The translations under genes and the position numbers were made by a program. Below, piece by piece: positions 25,809 through 35,348 of a stretch of 43,285 nucleotides of DNA. Source of the DNA: Candidatus Thiopontia autotrophica. GTDB taxonomy: Bacteria; Pseudomonadota; Gammaproteobacteria; GCF-002020875. The notes beneath the pieces are model-generated. The model saw only the letters and a program-made list of their open reading frames with translations, had not been told where the DNA came from and made no database searches. The first letter of the stretch is position 1. Each line of letters opens with the position of its first letter. The stretch is from NCBI GenBank assembly GCA_014384675.1, contig JACNFK010000019.1, forward strand, positions 1 through 43,285, in the 5' to 3' direction.

Positions 25809-25841
25809 GCTCTGATTAAGTCACTTCGTGACCCACTCAGA
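25809..25841. repeat. REP-like palindrome GCTCTGATT...GTCAC, copy 2
   Basis: Begins identically to 21781-21805, with GTCAC-TTC-GTGAC intact and the outer right arm decayed (CTCAGA instead of ATCAGAGC). It lies between the pnp stop and the terminator at 25769-25798. Confidence 0.55.
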
Positions 25842-25865
25842 TCTCCCAGATCTCCATCACAAGTT

Positions 25866-27941
25866 TTATACAGCCTTCATGCTCAGACGAATACGTCCCT
25901 GGCGATCAACCTCAAGCACCTTGACCTGAATTGTGTCACCCTCACTCAGATGGTCTCCAACCTTCTCGACCCGCTCTTCCGAAATCTGTGAGATGTGAAC
26001 CAGGCCATCCTTGCCGGGAAGAATGTTTACGAATGCACCAAAGTCCATCAGCTTGACAACTTTGCCCTCATATATCTTGTTTACCTCAACATCGGCAACG
26101 ATAGTCTCAATCCGCTTCTTCGCCTCATTGGCAGCCTCACCATCTGTTGCTGCAATCTTGATACTTCCATCGTCATCCAGATCAATCTTCACTCCGGTCT
26201 CTTCCTGGATGCCACGGATAACCACACCACCCTTACCGATTACATCACGAATCTTGTCAGGATCAATCTTCATGGTGAGATAACGTGGCGCAAACTCTGA
26301 AACCTCATCACGCGGTGTAGAGATAACTGCATTCATTTCACCAAGAATATGGAGACGTGCATCACGTGCCTGATCCAGTGCAATCTCCATGATCTCACGG
26401 GTGATTCCGGTAATCTTGATATCCATCTGCAGGGCTGTGATGCCCTCTTCAGTGCCGGCCACCTTAAAGTCCATATCACCCAGATGATCCTCATCACCAA
26501 GGATATCTGTCAGAACCGCAAACTCATCTCCCTCCTTGATAAGACCCATCGCAATACCTGCAACCGGAGCCTTCAGGGGAACACCTGCATCCATCATTGA
26601 GAGACTGCTGCCACAGACAGAGGCCATGGAGCTTGATCCATTGGATTCAGTAATCTCGGAAACCACTCGCAACGTGTATGGGAATTCATCATTACTTGGC
26701 ACAACCGCCTGCACACCACGCTTGGCCAGCTTGCCATGACCAACCTCACGACGGCCCGGGCTGCCAACACGACCAGTCTCACCAACGGAGAATGGTGGGA
26801 AGTTGTACTGCAGCATGAACGGATCCTTAAAACTTCCTTCAAGCGCATCAATAATCTGGGCATCACGCTCGGTACCGAGTGTAGTTACTACCAGTGCCTG
26901 AGTCTCGCCACGGGTAAATAGTGCCGAACCGTGGGCACGAGGAATAACTCCTGTTTTTACATAAATTGGACGAACCGTTTTGGTGTCACGTCCATCAATT
27001 CGTGGGTTACCCTCAATAATACGACTACGTACTATCTTCTTCTCAAGCTTGCTGACTGCACCTTTAACGGTATCTGCATCCCACTCACTATCTTCAGTGG
27101 CCAGCTCTGCAACAATCTGGTCACGCACCTCGCCCATACGGCCGTAACGCTCCATCTTGTCTGCAATCTGGTAGGCCTCAGTTACACCCTCGGCACCTGC
27201 TGCTGCAACTGCATCGGTCAGGGCGCTATCTTCTGCGGCAGCCTCCCAATCCCACTGCTCTACACCAAGCTCTGCAACCATCTCGTTGATAGAGTTGATA
27301 ACAACCTGCATCTGCTCATGACCAAACAGTACTGCCCCAAGCATTGCCTCTTCGGAGAGAATGTTTGCCTCGGACTCAACCATCAATACCGCATCTGCAG
27401 TACCGGCAACACTCAACTCCAGATCAGATCCCTCTTTCTCACTTGCTGTTGGGTTAAGAATATACTCACCATGGCTATAACCAACCTTGGCTGCACCAAT
27501 AGGGCCCTGGAATGGAACCCCGGAAAGTGCCAGTGCTGCAGAGGTGCCGATCATTGCCGGAATCTCTGAATCTATCTCTTTATCAGAGGATATAACTGTC
27601 GCAATTACCTGCACCTCACTCATGAACCCCTTGGGGAATAGCGGACGAATTGGACGATCAATCAGACGCGAGGTCAGTGTCTCTTTTTCTGTAGGGCGAC
27701 CCTCTCTGCGGAAGAAACCACCCGGGATCATTCCAGCAGCGTAAAATTTTTCCTGATAGTTAACAGTCAGAGGGAAAAAGTCGCGTCCCTCACGTGCCTC
27801 CTTTTCGGCAACAACAGTTACCAGAAGAACTGTATCCCCCATGCTAACCTTGACTGCACCAGATGCCTGACGGGCGATCTCACCTGTCTCTATTGTTACT
27901 GTCTGATTTCCGTATTCAAAACTCTTTATGATAGGTGTCAT
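25866..27941 (-). CDS. pnp: Polyribonucleotide nucleotidyltransferase (PNPase)
   Basis: 691 aa. Phosphorolytic 3'-5' exoribonuclease, a degradosome partner in many species. It has two RNase PH domains, a KH domain ([20 protein letters not shown], about 560-620) and a C-terminal S1 domain ([30 protein letters not shown]). Slightly shorter than the 711-residue Escherichia coli enzyme because the tail after S1 is minimal. It follows rpsO; the gap has a short hairpin (27998-28018) and two direct copies of a 14-bp unit, a likely processing/autoregulation region. Confidence 0.98.
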   Translation of the reverse strand: MTPIIKSFEYGNQTVTIETGEIARQASGAVKVSMGDTVLLVTVVAEKEAREGRDFFPLTVNYQEKFYAAGMIPGGFFRREGRPTEKETLTSRLIDRPIRPLFPKGFMSEVQVIATVISSDKEIDSEIPAMIGTSAALALSGVPFQGPIGAAKVGYSHGEYILNPTASEKEGSDLELSVAGTADAVLMVESEANILSEEAMLGAVLFGHEQMQVVINSINEMVAELGVEQWDWEAAAEDSALTDAVAAAGAEGVTEAYQIADKMERYGRMGEVRDQIVAELATEDSEWDADTVKGAVSKLEKKIVRSRIIEGNPRIDGRDTKTVRPIYVKTGVIPRAHGSALFTRGETQALVVTTLGTERDAQIIDALEGSFKDPFMLQYNFPPFSVGETGRVGSPGRREVGHGKLAKRGVQAVVPSNDEFPYTLRVVSEITESNGSSSMASVCGSSLSMMDAGVPLKAPVAGIAMGLIKEGDEFAVLTDILGDEDHLGDMDFKVAGTEEGITALQMDIKITGITREIMEIALDQARDARLHILGEMNAVISTPRDEVSEFAPRYLTMKIDPDKIRDVIGKGGVVIRGIQEETGVKIDLDDDGSIKIAATDGEAANEAKKRIETIVADVEVNKIYEGKVVKLMDFGAFVNILPGKDGLVHISQISEERVEKVGDHLSEGDTIQVKVLEVDRQGRIRLSMKAV

Positions 27942-27997
27942 CTATTCTCTTCCCTGACCCATAATGGCTGACCCATAATGGCTAATGGATGCTAGTA

Positions 27998-28018
27998 AAA
28001 CAGGGCCCATCCCCGTTT
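27998..28018 (-). promoter_or_regulatory. Hairpin in the rpsO-pnp gap
   Basis: On the minus strand AAACGGGG and CCCTGTTT pair with one G-T wobble around ATGGG, followed by TTTTA. In Escherichia coli a hairpin here ends rpsO messages and is cut by RNase III for pnp autoregulation. A 14-bp unit, TGACCCATAATGGC on the plus strand, is repeated directly next to it (about 27955-27983). Confidence 0.4.
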
Positions 28019-28041
28019 CAATGTAATTAATAATTCTGCGC

Positions 28042-28311
28042 TTATCGACGCAGACCGAGATCTGCAACCAGCTTGGTGTAACGACCACCATCACTACTCT
28101 TCAGATAATCAAGTAACTTTCTGCGCTGATTAACCATCTTCAGCAGCCCCTGACGGGAGTGGTGATCCTTGTTGTGCTCCTTGAAGTGCCCGGTAAGATC
28201 CTGGATTCGTGCTGTAAGTAGCGCGACCTGAACCTCTGGTGATCCGGTATCACCCTCTGTACGCTGATATTTCTGAACAATCTCGCTTTTTTGCTCTGCA
28301 TTCACTGACAT
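28042..28311 (-). CDS. rpsO: 30S ribosomal protein S15
   Basis: 89 aa, exact family length. Binds the central domain of 16S rRNA. Typical segments are [36 protein letters not shown] and [14 protein letters not shown]...LGLRR. It stands between truB and pnp as in most gammaproteobacteria. Confidence 0.98.
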   Translation of the reverse strand: MSVNAEQKSEIVQKYQRTEGDTGSPEVQVALLTARIQDLTGHFKEHNKDHHSRQGLLKMVNQRRKLLDYLKSSDGGRYTKLVADLGLRR

Positions 28312-28440
28312 AACTCTATTAACTCCATAACCGCCGTCCAGATTTGAACGACTCTAAAAAAATGCTCACGACTTAAAAATGAAAGGTGCGTATTTTATCG
28401 ATGCAGGCCCAACTCCACAAGGAATATCTGATAAATCATG

Positions 28441-28516
28441 AGGGGGTCAGGTCTGCGTTTTTACTGTTATTTGATACGATCATCAAATAACAGTAAAAAC
28501 GCAGACCTGACCCCCT
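28441..28516. repeat. Perfect 35-bp RAYT-type palindrome, GGGGTCAG family
   Basis: Arms 28441-28475 and 28482-28516 are a perfect 35-bp inverted repeat with a 6-nt loop (ACGATC). The outer tips read AGGGGGTCAGG. The same GGGGTCAGG tip marks the elements around the transposase at 35-37 kb, but the inner arm (TCTGCGTTTTTACTG) differs. It lies in the truB-rpsO gap. Confidence 0.8.
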
Positions 28517-28529
28517 TGCCTGTTCTTAA

Positions 28530-29450
28530 CTATGAAACCAACCTTCTGGGGGCCACTCGGCCATCATCAATAATCTCGCCCACTCCAACAAACTTTTCCA
28601 CATCATCATAGATACGAACCCAGCCATCCTCTGGCGCACCAGAGACCTGTATCGGTTGTCCCTGACGAATATAGTAACTACTATCCCTGTCCAGCTGAAC
28701 CTTGTCGTAATCCTCTACAGCGCTATCGAGAGATAACAGGCGGCTATCCAGCCCTCTGTTTCCATCTGCCTCTCTGATCTCTTCCAGCTCCTCAATAGTC
28801 AGAAGGTCATCTTCCTTATATGGTCCCAACGTGGTTCTACGCAGCTCTGCTACATGAGCACCACATCCGATGATCTCACCAATATCCTCAACCAGGGTAC
28901 GAATATATGTACCCTTGGAGCAGTGCACACTTATGGTCATCCGCTCTTTATCTGCATCAAGCCCAATAAAATCGAGAGCATAAATAGTCACCTGTCGAGG
29001 CTCCCGCTCAATCTCAATCCCCTGGTGAGCCAGTTTATAGAGGGGCTGACCATTAACCTTGATGGCTGAGTGCATTGGCGGAATCTGTTCGATATCACCT
29101 CTGAACTGCTCCAGTGCGTTTTTGATTATCTCTTCACTAACACCCTCAACCGGGCGCTCACTGACCACCTCGCCCTCGGAATCACCTGAACGGGTAACCA
29201 CGCCAAGCTGACACTCTGCCACATAACTCTTGTCGGCATTCAGCAGAAATCCAGAGAACTTTGTCGCCTCTCCCAGGCAAATTGGCAAGATACCTGTAGC
29301 AATTGGATCAAGGCTCCCTGTATGTCCCGCCTTCTTCGCGAAGAAAAGATGCTTTACTCGCTGCAGTGCACCATTGGAGGTAATACCTGCCGGCTTATCC
29401 AGTAGCAGGATTCCAGAGACATTGCGCCCCTTGCGGTTTCTTCTTCCCAT
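28530..29450 (-). CDS. truB: tRNA pseudouridine-55 synthase
   Basis: 306 aa. Makes pseudouridine 55 in the T-loop of tRNAs. Begins with GILLLDKPAGITSN, followed by the catalytic GHTGSLDPIATGILPIC (aspartate nucleophile), VNGQPLYKLAHQG and the RNA-binding SKGTYIRTLVEDIGE. A C-terminal PUA-like domain (about 245-305) follows. rbfA ends 2 nt upstream. Confidence 0.97.
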   Translation of the reverse strand: MGRRNRKGRNVSGILLLDKPAGITSNGALQRVKHLFFAKKAGHTGSLDPIATGILPICLGEATKFSGFLLNADKSYVAECQLGVVTRSGDSEGEVVSERPVEGVSEEIIKNALEQFRGDIEQIPPMHSAIKVNGQPLYKLAHQGIEIEREPRQVTIYALDFIGLDADKERMTISVHCSKGTYIRTLVEDIGEIIGCGAHVAELRRTTLGPYKEDDLLTIEELEEIREADGNRGLDSRLLSLDSAVEDYDKVQLDRDSSYYIRQGQPIQVSGAPEDGWVRIYDDVEKFVGVGEIIDDGRVAPRRLVS

Positions 29451-29452
29451 AA

Positions 29453-29842
29453 CTACTGCTCTTCCTGACGCCCAGAAGGGTGTCTGGAGTTATCCTCGGC
29501 CACAACCTTGTCAATCAATGACTCCATGTCGCTACCATACTCAACTGACGTATCATGTCTGAAATGCAATAGCGGTACGGTTCGCAACTGCAGACTCTTG
29601 CTCAATCTTGAACGCAAAAATCCTGCCGAATGATCCAGTGCTTGCAGCGTCTCTTCCACCGAACTACCTTCACCAAACAGAGTAAAGTAGACCGTTGCAT
29701 GAGAGAAGTCAGAGGTGACATTGACTGCGGTGATTGTTACCCAGCCCACTCTGGGATCCCTCAACTCACGTTGAATAAGTTCACCTAAAGTGCGTTTTAC
29801 CTGCTCGCCAACCCGACGAGTACGTTCATTATTCATTGCCAA
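29453..29842 (-). CDS. rbfA: Ribosome-binding factor A
   Basis: 129 aa. KH-fold factor for 16S rRNA 5'-end maturation and cold adaptation. Starts with RTRRVGEQVKRTLGELIQREL, has DPRVGWVTITAVNVTSDFSHATVYFT and ends with the LRTVPLLHFRHDTSVEYG segment. Lies between infB and truB, 19 nt after infB. Confidence 0.97.
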   Translation of the reverse strand: MAMNNERTRRVGEQVKRTLGELIQRELRDPRVGWVTITAVNVTSDFSHATVYFTLFGEGSSVEETLQALDHSAGFLRSRLSKSLQLRTVPLLHFRHDTSVEYGSDMESLIDKVVAEDNSRHPSGRQEEQ

Positions 29843-29861
29843 CCAGCTCTTGATTCGTCAA

Positions 29862-32393
29862 CTACAAGGTTCTCGCAACCTCTACACGCTCGAAGACCTC
29901 AATCTGATCTCCCGCCTTCACATCGTTATAGCTCTTCACCCCGATACCACACTCTGTTCCAGCACGAACCTCGCTGACATCATCCTTGAATCTGCGCAGC
30001 GACTCCAGCTCACCCTCGTAGATTACGATATTGTCACGTAATACACGGATCGGACTGTTTCTCTTGACCACACCCTCAGAGACCATACATCCCGCAATGG
30101 CACCAAGTTTTGGAGAGCGGAAGACATCACGTACCTCTGCAAGGCCGACAATCTCCTCCTTGAAGTCTGGAGAGAGCATTCCCTCCATTGCGCGCTTGAT
30201 TTCATCAATCGCATCATAGATAACGCTGTAGTAGTGGAGATCAATCCCCTCTGACTCAATCAGCTTCTTGGCAGTTGCATCGGCACGTACATTAAAGCCG
30301 ATCACAATCGCATTGGACGCTACCGCAAGATTGGCATCCGACTCATTAATTCCACCAACTCCAGAAGAGACTACCTTCACCTTCACCTCATCTGTAGAGA
30401 GCTTGTTAAGCGCATCACCCAACGCCTCTGCAGAGCCATGGACATCTGCCTTGATAAGAATATTAACAGCTGAAGTCTCACCATCCTGCATATGTTCAAA
30501 CATACGATCCAGGCTAGCCTGTTTCTGTTGGGCCAGGCGAATATCACGATATTTTCCCTGACGGAAATTGGCAATCTCTCGAGCCTTGCGCTCATTAGGG
30601 ACCACAATAGCCTCCTCGCCAGCCTCTGGAACTCCAGAGAGGCCAAGAACCTCAACCGGAGTAGATGGTCCAGCCTCGCTCAATAGTTCGCCATGCTCAT
30701 CCATCATTGCACGAACACGACCATACTCACGACCAGCCAACAGAATATCACCCTTACGCATGGTGCCACTCTGCACCATCACTGTTGCCACAGCACCACG
30801 ACCCTTATCAACCCTGGACTCAACCACATTACCCTTTGCCGGCGCATCGGTTACCGCAGTCAATTCCAGCATTTCGGACTGCAGGATGATTCCATCCAAT
30901 AGATCATCAACACCCTCACCGGTGTGAGCAGATACATTCACAAACAAGACATCACCGCCCCAATCATCAGGAACTACATCCTTGCTTGCCAGTTCACTCT
31001 TGACTCGTTCAGGATCAGCCTCTGGCTTGTCAATCTTGTTAACCGCAATAATTAGTGGCGCATCTGCCGCCTTGGCATGTTGAATTGCCTCCTCTGTCTG
31101 AGGCATTACCCCATCATCAGCTGCAACCACCAACACAACAATATCTGTCACCTTGGCTCCACGAGCACGCATAGCAGTAAAGGCGGCGTGCCCCGGGGTA
31201 TCCAAAAACGCAATCTCTCCTTTTGGTGTAGCCACACGGTAGGCACCAATATGCTGAGTAATGCCTCCAGCCTCACTATCTGTTACCTGAGACTCACGAA
31301 TGTAATCCAGAAGCGAGGTCTTTCCATGATCAACATGACCCATGATTGTCACAACCGGAGCACGCTGAACCTCATCTCCTGCATGCTCTTCCGTAACCAT
31401 AAGCTCCTCTTCCAGAGCATTCTCTTTCATCAACACAGGAGTATGTCCAAGCTCTTCCACCAGCAGGGATGCTGTCTCCTGATCAATTACCTGATTGATG
31501 GTTGCCATAGTTCCAAGGTTCATCATCACCTTGATAAGCTCAGCCGCCTTGGTAGACATTTTTTGCGCAAGATCACCAACAGTTATGGTTTCTGGAACCT
31601 GCACCTCCAGTACAACTGGTGCTGTTGGCTTGGTAAAACCATGCTCTGTCTCCATCTCCACCTTGGGTGCGCGTCTACCCTTTGCACCCTTCTTCTGTTT
31701 CTTGCGCCCTGACTTGCCAGCAGCAACATGAAGCTCCTTGCGACCATAACGCGTTGGCTGCTTTTTGCCGGATTTTTTTCTGCCCGATGACTCTTTCTCA
31801 TCCTCGCGCTTCTTTTCTGCAGCCTTTGCTGCTACCAGGCGAGCCTGCTCATCAAGAATTCTACGCTCTTCATTCTCTCGAACCTTCTTCTCTGCCTCTT
31901 CTTTCTCTCGTCGAACTGCCTCCTCACGTGCAAGCTCTTCATCCTCTTTTTTCTTAAGCTGGTGTTGGCGACGATTTTCGTCCTGCTGCAGGCGCAGGCG
32001 CTCCTCTTCAGCGCGCCTCTCACGTTCTATTTTCTGTTTATCTTCTGCTTCCCTACTCTGCTCCTCTGCAGCTACAGGATCTATCGGCTTTGTAATTGTC
32101 CGTTTTTTACGAACCTCTACATTAACGCTTCTACTGGTAGAGGAACGTGCTCCACCACCAACCTTCAGGGTTGCTGTTGATCTTTTCTTGAGTGTTACTT
32201 TTTTCTTTGATCCTGCAGATCCTCCACCACCATGGGACTCTCTGAGGAAGCCGAGAAGTTTCATCTTCTCATCATCAGAGATCTCATCGTCTACACTGCT
32301 CTTTGAAATGCCCGCAGTAGCGAGCTGTTCAAGCAGGCGATCCGCTGGAATTTTTACGACCTCAGCAAACTGAGAAATTGTTACCTGTGACAT
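29862..32393 (-). CDS. infB: Translation initiation factor IF-2
   Basis: 843 aa. GTPase that brings fMet-tRNA to the 30S subunit. N-terminal IF2_N (about 1-50), a long charged Lys/Arg/Glu-rich linker (about 65-250), a second IF2_N-type module, then the G domain with [20 protein letters not shown] and [10 protein letters not shown], followed by domains II-IV. Several long antisense ORFs here reflect the linker composition and are not genes. 26 nt after nusA. Confidence 0.98.
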   Translation of the reverse strand: MSQVTISQFAEVVKIPADRLLEQLATAGISKSSVDDEISDDEKMKLLGFLRESHGGGGSAGSKKKVTLKKRSTATLKVGGGARSSTSRSVNVEVRKKRTITKPIDPVAAEEQSREAEDKQKIERERRAEEERLRLQQDENRRQHQLKKKEDEELAREEAVRREKEEAEKKVRENEERRILDEQARLVAAKAAEKKREDEKESSGRKKSGKKQPTRYGRKELHVAAGKSGRKKQKKGAKGRRAPKVEMETEHGFTKPTAPVVLEVQVPETITVGDLAQKMSTKAAELIKVMMNLGTMATINQVIDQETASLLVEELGHTPVLMKENALEEELMVTEEHAGDEVQRAPVVTIMGHVDHGKTSLLDYIRESQVTDSEAGGITQHIGAYRVATPKGEIAFLDTPGHAAFTAMRARGAKVTDIVVLVVAADDGVMPQTEEAIQHAKAADAPLIIAVNKIDKPEADPERVKSELASKDVVPDDWGGDVLFVNVSAHTGEGVDDLLDGIILQSEMLELTAVTDAPAKGNVVESRVDKGRGAVATVMVQSGTMRKGDILLAGREYGRVRAMMDEHGELLSEAGPSTPVEVLGLSGVPEAGEEAIVVPNERKAREIANFRQGKYRDIRLAQQKQASLDRMFEHMQDGETSAVNILIKADVHGSAEALGDALNKLSTDEVKVKVVSSGVGGINESDANLAVASNAIVIGFNVRADATAKKLIESEGIDLHYYSVIYDAIDEIKRAMEGMLSPDFKEEIVGLAEVRDVFRSPKLGAIAGCMVSEGVVKRNSPIRVLRDNIVIYEGELESLRRFKDDVSEVRAGTECGIGVKSYNDVKAGDQIEVFERVEVARTL

Positions 32394-32419
32394 GGCTCTG
32401 CCTCTCCTTACCTTACCGC

Positions 32420-33964
32420 TTATGCTTCAGCCTGTTTCTCGGCGTTCTGTTCAATTTCCTGCTCATCAGCAAACCATGGCTCTCTTGCCTTCATGATCAG
32501 CTCTGATCCGCGCTCTGCTGTAAGCTCAAGACCTTCAAGATCCATTAGCTCATCAGTAGCCTGCTCAGCCAGATCCTCCGCAGTTATAATGCCATGCGCT
32601 GCCAGCTTGTACGCCAGCTGCTCATCCATCCCCTCAAGCTCAAGCAGATCCTGCGCCGGGGCTCGCCCCTCCAGAACCTCTTCGTGCGAGATTGCACGGG
32701 TCAACAGATAATCACGGGCACGGTTACGAAGCTCGGCAACGATATCCTCGTCAAACTCCTCAATTGCCATCATATCTGTCTCATCAACGTAGGCAATCTC
32801 CTCGACCCCACTAAACCCTTCCTGAACCAGAATTGCTGCCACGTCCTCGTCTACATCAAGCTGCTCCATCAACCTCTTCTGAATATCTGCCGCCTCGGAC
32901 TCCGCCTTGGTATCGAACTCCTCCTCACTCATAACATTAAGCGTCCAGCCGGTCAGCTCACTGGCAAGACGGATGTTCTGTCCACCGCGACCAATCGCCT
33001 GGGAGAGGTTATCCTCCTCCACCGCAATATCCATCGAGTGCTTGTCCTCGTCTACCACCACAGAGACCACCTCTGCCGGAGACATGGCGTTAATGACAAA
33101 CTGTGCCTCATTCTCATCCCATGGCACGATATCAACTCGCTCGCCGGCCAACTCATTAGAGACCGCCTGCACCCGTGATCCACGGATACCAACACATGCC
33201 CCTACCGGATCAACCCGACGATCCAGACTGTGGACTGCAATCTTGGCACGTGAACCAGGGTCACGAGCAGCCCCCTTCAACTCTATCAACCCGTCACTGA
33301 TCTCTGGAACCTCCAGAGTAAACAGCTCTACCAGTACCTCTGGTGCAACCCGACTTACCACCAGTTGCGGGCCGCGCTGCTCGGTCTGGATCTCCATCAG
33401 GCAGCCACGTAGTCGATCACCCGGGCGCACCGGATCACGTGGAATCTGGTGCTCCCGAGGAATTACCGCCTCGGCATTGCCGCCAAGATCGATAATTGCA
33501 CTGCCGCGATCCATCCGCTTGACGATGCCGCCCAGTAGCTCACCAACTCGCTCCTGATACTCGGCAGCGACCTTCTCTCTTTCAGCCTCTCTAACCTTCT
33601 GGAAGATAACCTGCTTGGCAGCCTGCGCGGCGATACGGCCAAACTCAACCGAGGCGATAGGTTTTTCAATAAATTCACCCGGCTTGATTTCTGGGTCCTC
33701 CTCAACCGCATCAATCAGCCATAACTGAGCATCCGGGTACTCCATCTCGATACCTGGCTCATCTCCATCCAGCACCTCCCAGGTCTGGAAGGTCTCATAC
33801 TCGCCAGTCTCACGATCAATCGCAACACGAACACCGATATCCTCACTATGCTTTTTCTTGGTTGCCATCGCCAGCGCCGCCTCCAGCGCCTGGAAAATAA
33901 CCTCCCTGCTGATATCCTTCTCATTGGAGACAACCTCAACAACCTGCAGAATTTCCTTACTCAT
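32420..33964 (-). CDS. nusA: Transcription termination/antitermination factor NusA
   Basis: 514 aa. Binds RNA polymerase and nascent RNA. N-terminal domain (1-130), S1 (about 135-200), two KH domains (ending [16 protein letters not shown]), and two C-terminal acidic helix-hairpin repeats (about 365-495), as in gammaproteobacteria. I start at the ATG at 33964 ([16 protein letters not shown]), the family start; the frame stays open upstream through a terminator. A strong terminator-like hairpin lies between rimP and this gene, a candidate attenuator sensitive to NusA itself. Confidence 0.97.
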   Translation of the reverse strand: MSKEILQVVEVVSNEKDISREVIFQALEAALAMATKKKHSEDIGVRVAIDRETGEYETFQTWEVLDGDEPGIEMEYPDAQLWLIDAVEEDPEIKPGEFIEKPIASVEFGRIAAQAAKQVIFQKVREAEREKVAAEYQERVGELLGGIVKRMDRGSAIIDLGGNAEAVIPREHQIPRDPVRPGDRLRGCLMEIQTEQRGPQLVVSRVAPEVLVELFTLEVPEISDGLIELKGAARDPGSRAKIAVHSLDRRVDPVGACVGIRGSRVQAVSNELAGERVDIVPWDENEAQFVINAMSPAEVVSVVVDEDKHSMDIAVEEDNLSQAIGRGGQNIRLASELTGWTLNVMSEEEFDTKAESEAADIQKRLMEQLDVDEDVAAILVQEGFSGVEEIAYVDETDMMAIEEFDEDIVAELRNRARDYLLTRAISHEEVLEGRAPAQDLLELEGMDEQLAYKLAAHGIITAEDLAEQATDELMDLEGLELTAERGSELIMKAREPWFADEQEIEQNAEKQAEA

Positions 33965-34016
33965 AACACAACTCTCTATCTGTAAACCCCGGCCGCTGCC
34001 GGTGAAAAAAACATAA

Positions 34017-34052
34017 AAAAAGGCCGATCTCATCAAAAAGATCGGCCTTTTT
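34017..34052 (-). terminator. Terminator/attenuator in the nusA leader
   Basis: On the minus strand GGCCGATCT pairs perfectly with AGATCGGCC around TTTTGATG, followed by seven T. Extending through flanking A/T the stem reaches 14 bp. It lies 53 nt before the nusA start and 115 nt after the rimP stop. Confidence 0.8.
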
Positions 34053-34166
34053 GTGATTTGGTAGCGGGTACCACATACAACTCCCACTCCCCAACTTGGC
34101 GCGAATTTTACAGCTTATCCCCCCTTTTTCAACCATTTTTTAAACATCGGGGACAAACATCTCCTT

Positions 34167-34616
34167 TTACGCTACCAGGTGTGCCTTATCAATCTGTAGC
34201 AGAGGTATGCGGAAGCTCTCTTCCCCGATTTCAACCACCACATCCCCCTCTTCAACCCCCTTCAGAACCCCCTCAAACTTGCGTCTGCCATCAATTGGGC
34301 ACGAGGTTCGTACAAAGACCATGTTGCCGGCAAAACGGACATAGTGCTCCTCAACAAAGAGAGGGCGCTCCAGTCCCGGGGAGGAGATCTCCAGGTTATA
34401 GTGACCATTCAGTGGATCCTCAATATCCAGCAGCGCACTAAGCTGGTGACTCACCTCGGTACAGTCATCCAGGGTAATCCCATCTTTGTGGTCAATAAAG
34501 ATCCGCAGAATAGAGTGCTTGCCCTGCGGCAGGTACTCAATCCCAACCAGCTCGTAACCCAGCCCCTCTACTACAGGAGCAATGAGTGTATGTAACTTCT
34601 CGCGTATAGTCGCCAT
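34167..34616 (-). CDS. rimP: Ribosome maturation factor RimP
   Basis: 149 aa. Needed for 30S assembly. Segments LIAPVVEGLGYELVGIEYLPQGKHSILRIFID, the DCTEVSHQLSALLDIEDPLNGHYNLEISSPGLERPL core and the C-terminal SH3-like part are present. First gene of rimP-nusA-infB-rbfA-truB-rpsO-pnp. An imperfect version of the nusA leader hairpin lies just upstream at about 34637-34672. Confidence 0.97.
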   Translation of the reverse strand: MATIREKLHTLIAPVVEGLGYELVGIEYLPQGKHSILRIFIDHKDGITLDDCTEVSHQLSALLDIEDPLNGHYNLEISSPGLERPLFVEEHYVRFAGNMVFVRTSCPIDGRRKFEGVLKGVEEGDVVVEIGEESFRIPLLQIDKAHLVA

Positions 34617-34636
34617 CTCTGTTTCAGCCGCCTAAT

Positions 34637-34672
34637 AAAAAAGGGCGATCTTATCAAAAAGAGCCGCCTTTA
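34637..34672 (-). promoter_or_regulatory. Imperfect hairpin in the rimP leader
   Basis: The sequence resembles the nusA leader terminator (AAAGG...TCTTTTTGAT.AGAT...CCTTTTTT on the minus strand), but three mismatches weaken the stem. It retains a six-T tract and lies 20 nt before the rimP start. Confidence 0.4.
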
Positions 34673-34718
34673 TGCAGAATCGGGGTCAGGCTTTCCTTGT
34701 TTCCTTATTTAATTTACA

Positions 34719-35000
34719 CTACTGGCGATACACATCATCATGCGTGCCGACATTGACAGGGATAATCTCATGATCATCCACCAAGAACTCCAATGTAATA
34801 CGGTAGCTGATATTAATGGAGACAGAGTGCACTCCTGCCAACCTCCCCTCCAAGGCATGTAACCGCAATGACCGGTGATATGGGTCCAACTCTAGCAGTT
34901 GCAATGTTTTTAGATATTGACTCCTCAGCTCCGGATGTTTTTTGAGTAATTTTCTTGCCCGTCTACTATAACTCTCACTGAAAACCAGTGAATAACTCAC
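34719..35000 (-). CDS. RelE/ParE-superfamily toxin
   Basis: 93 aa. Small basic protein starting SYSLVFSESYSRRARKLLKKHPELRSQY, with LELDPYHRSLRLHALEGRLAGVHSVSINISYRITLEF and a C-terminal VNVGTHDDVY. This is the RelE/YafQ-like mRNA interferase pattern (ribosome-dependent cleavage in the family). The ATG overlaps the antitoxin stop (ATGA), as usual for type II modules. Catalytic residues cannot be assigned with confidence. Confidence 0.85.
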   Translation of the reverse strand: MSYSLVFSESYSRRARKLLKKHPELRSQYLKTLQLLELDPYHRSLRLHALEGRLAGVHSVSINISYRITLEFLVDDHEIIPVNVGTHDDVYRQ

Positions 35001-35251
35001 TCGCCAGCCACCCGAGCCAGATGTGCTTCAGCCGTTTCACGTACAAAATCACCGTTTTCCAGATCACGGCGCACCTCTAACAGGGCCGCCTCCAACTCCA
35101 TCTCACGCAGATAACGATACTGCTCCAGATGCATCACCACATACTGCTCCTTACCGCGCACAGTAATCACCACCTCTGGCTCAACAAGCAGCCCCTCTTC
35201 AAGGGCAGAGACACCCCTGGTTTTCAGATCATTCGCTGCAATCGTATTCAT
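34997..35251 (-). CDS. Phd/YefM-type antitoxin
   Basis: 84 aa. N-terminal DNA-binding/dimerisation part (MNTIAANDLKTRGVSALEEGL, then VVITVRGKEQYVVMHLEQYRYL) and an acidic C-terminal tail expected to wrap the toxin. I start at 35251 because TAAGGAGG lies 7 nt upstream; the open frame beyond it is not coding. It is first gene of the pair and should autorepress the operon. Confidence 0.82.
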   Translation of the reverse strand: MNTIAANDLKTRGVSALEEGLLVEPEVVITVRGKEQYVVMHLEQYRYLREMELEAALLEVRRDLENGDFVRETAEAHLARVAGE

Positions 35252-35348
35252 AACAACCTCCTTAATCGTACTGTTAATAATACTATCACAAACATACAGA
35301 GCACTCAACGAAATACAATAGGGAAACAAGGAAAGCCTGACCCCTGCT

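Larger units (their letters stand above)
34682..35344. mobile_element. Toxin-antitoxin cassette bracketed by perfect 23-bp inverted repeats
   Basis: 34682-34704 (starting GGGGTCAGGCTTTCCTTG) and 35322-35344 are perfect inverted copies over 23 bp. Between them are only the RelE-like toxin, its antitoxin and their promoter region. The tips match the palindrome family of the adjacent transposase, so the 663-bp unit looks like a non-autonomous element carrying a toxin-antitoxin module. Confidence 0.6.

Noticed and set aside
31077-32373. Several 70-210-residue plus-strand ORFs
   Set aside because: They are shadows of infB, favoured by the Lys/Glu/Arg-rich linker composition.
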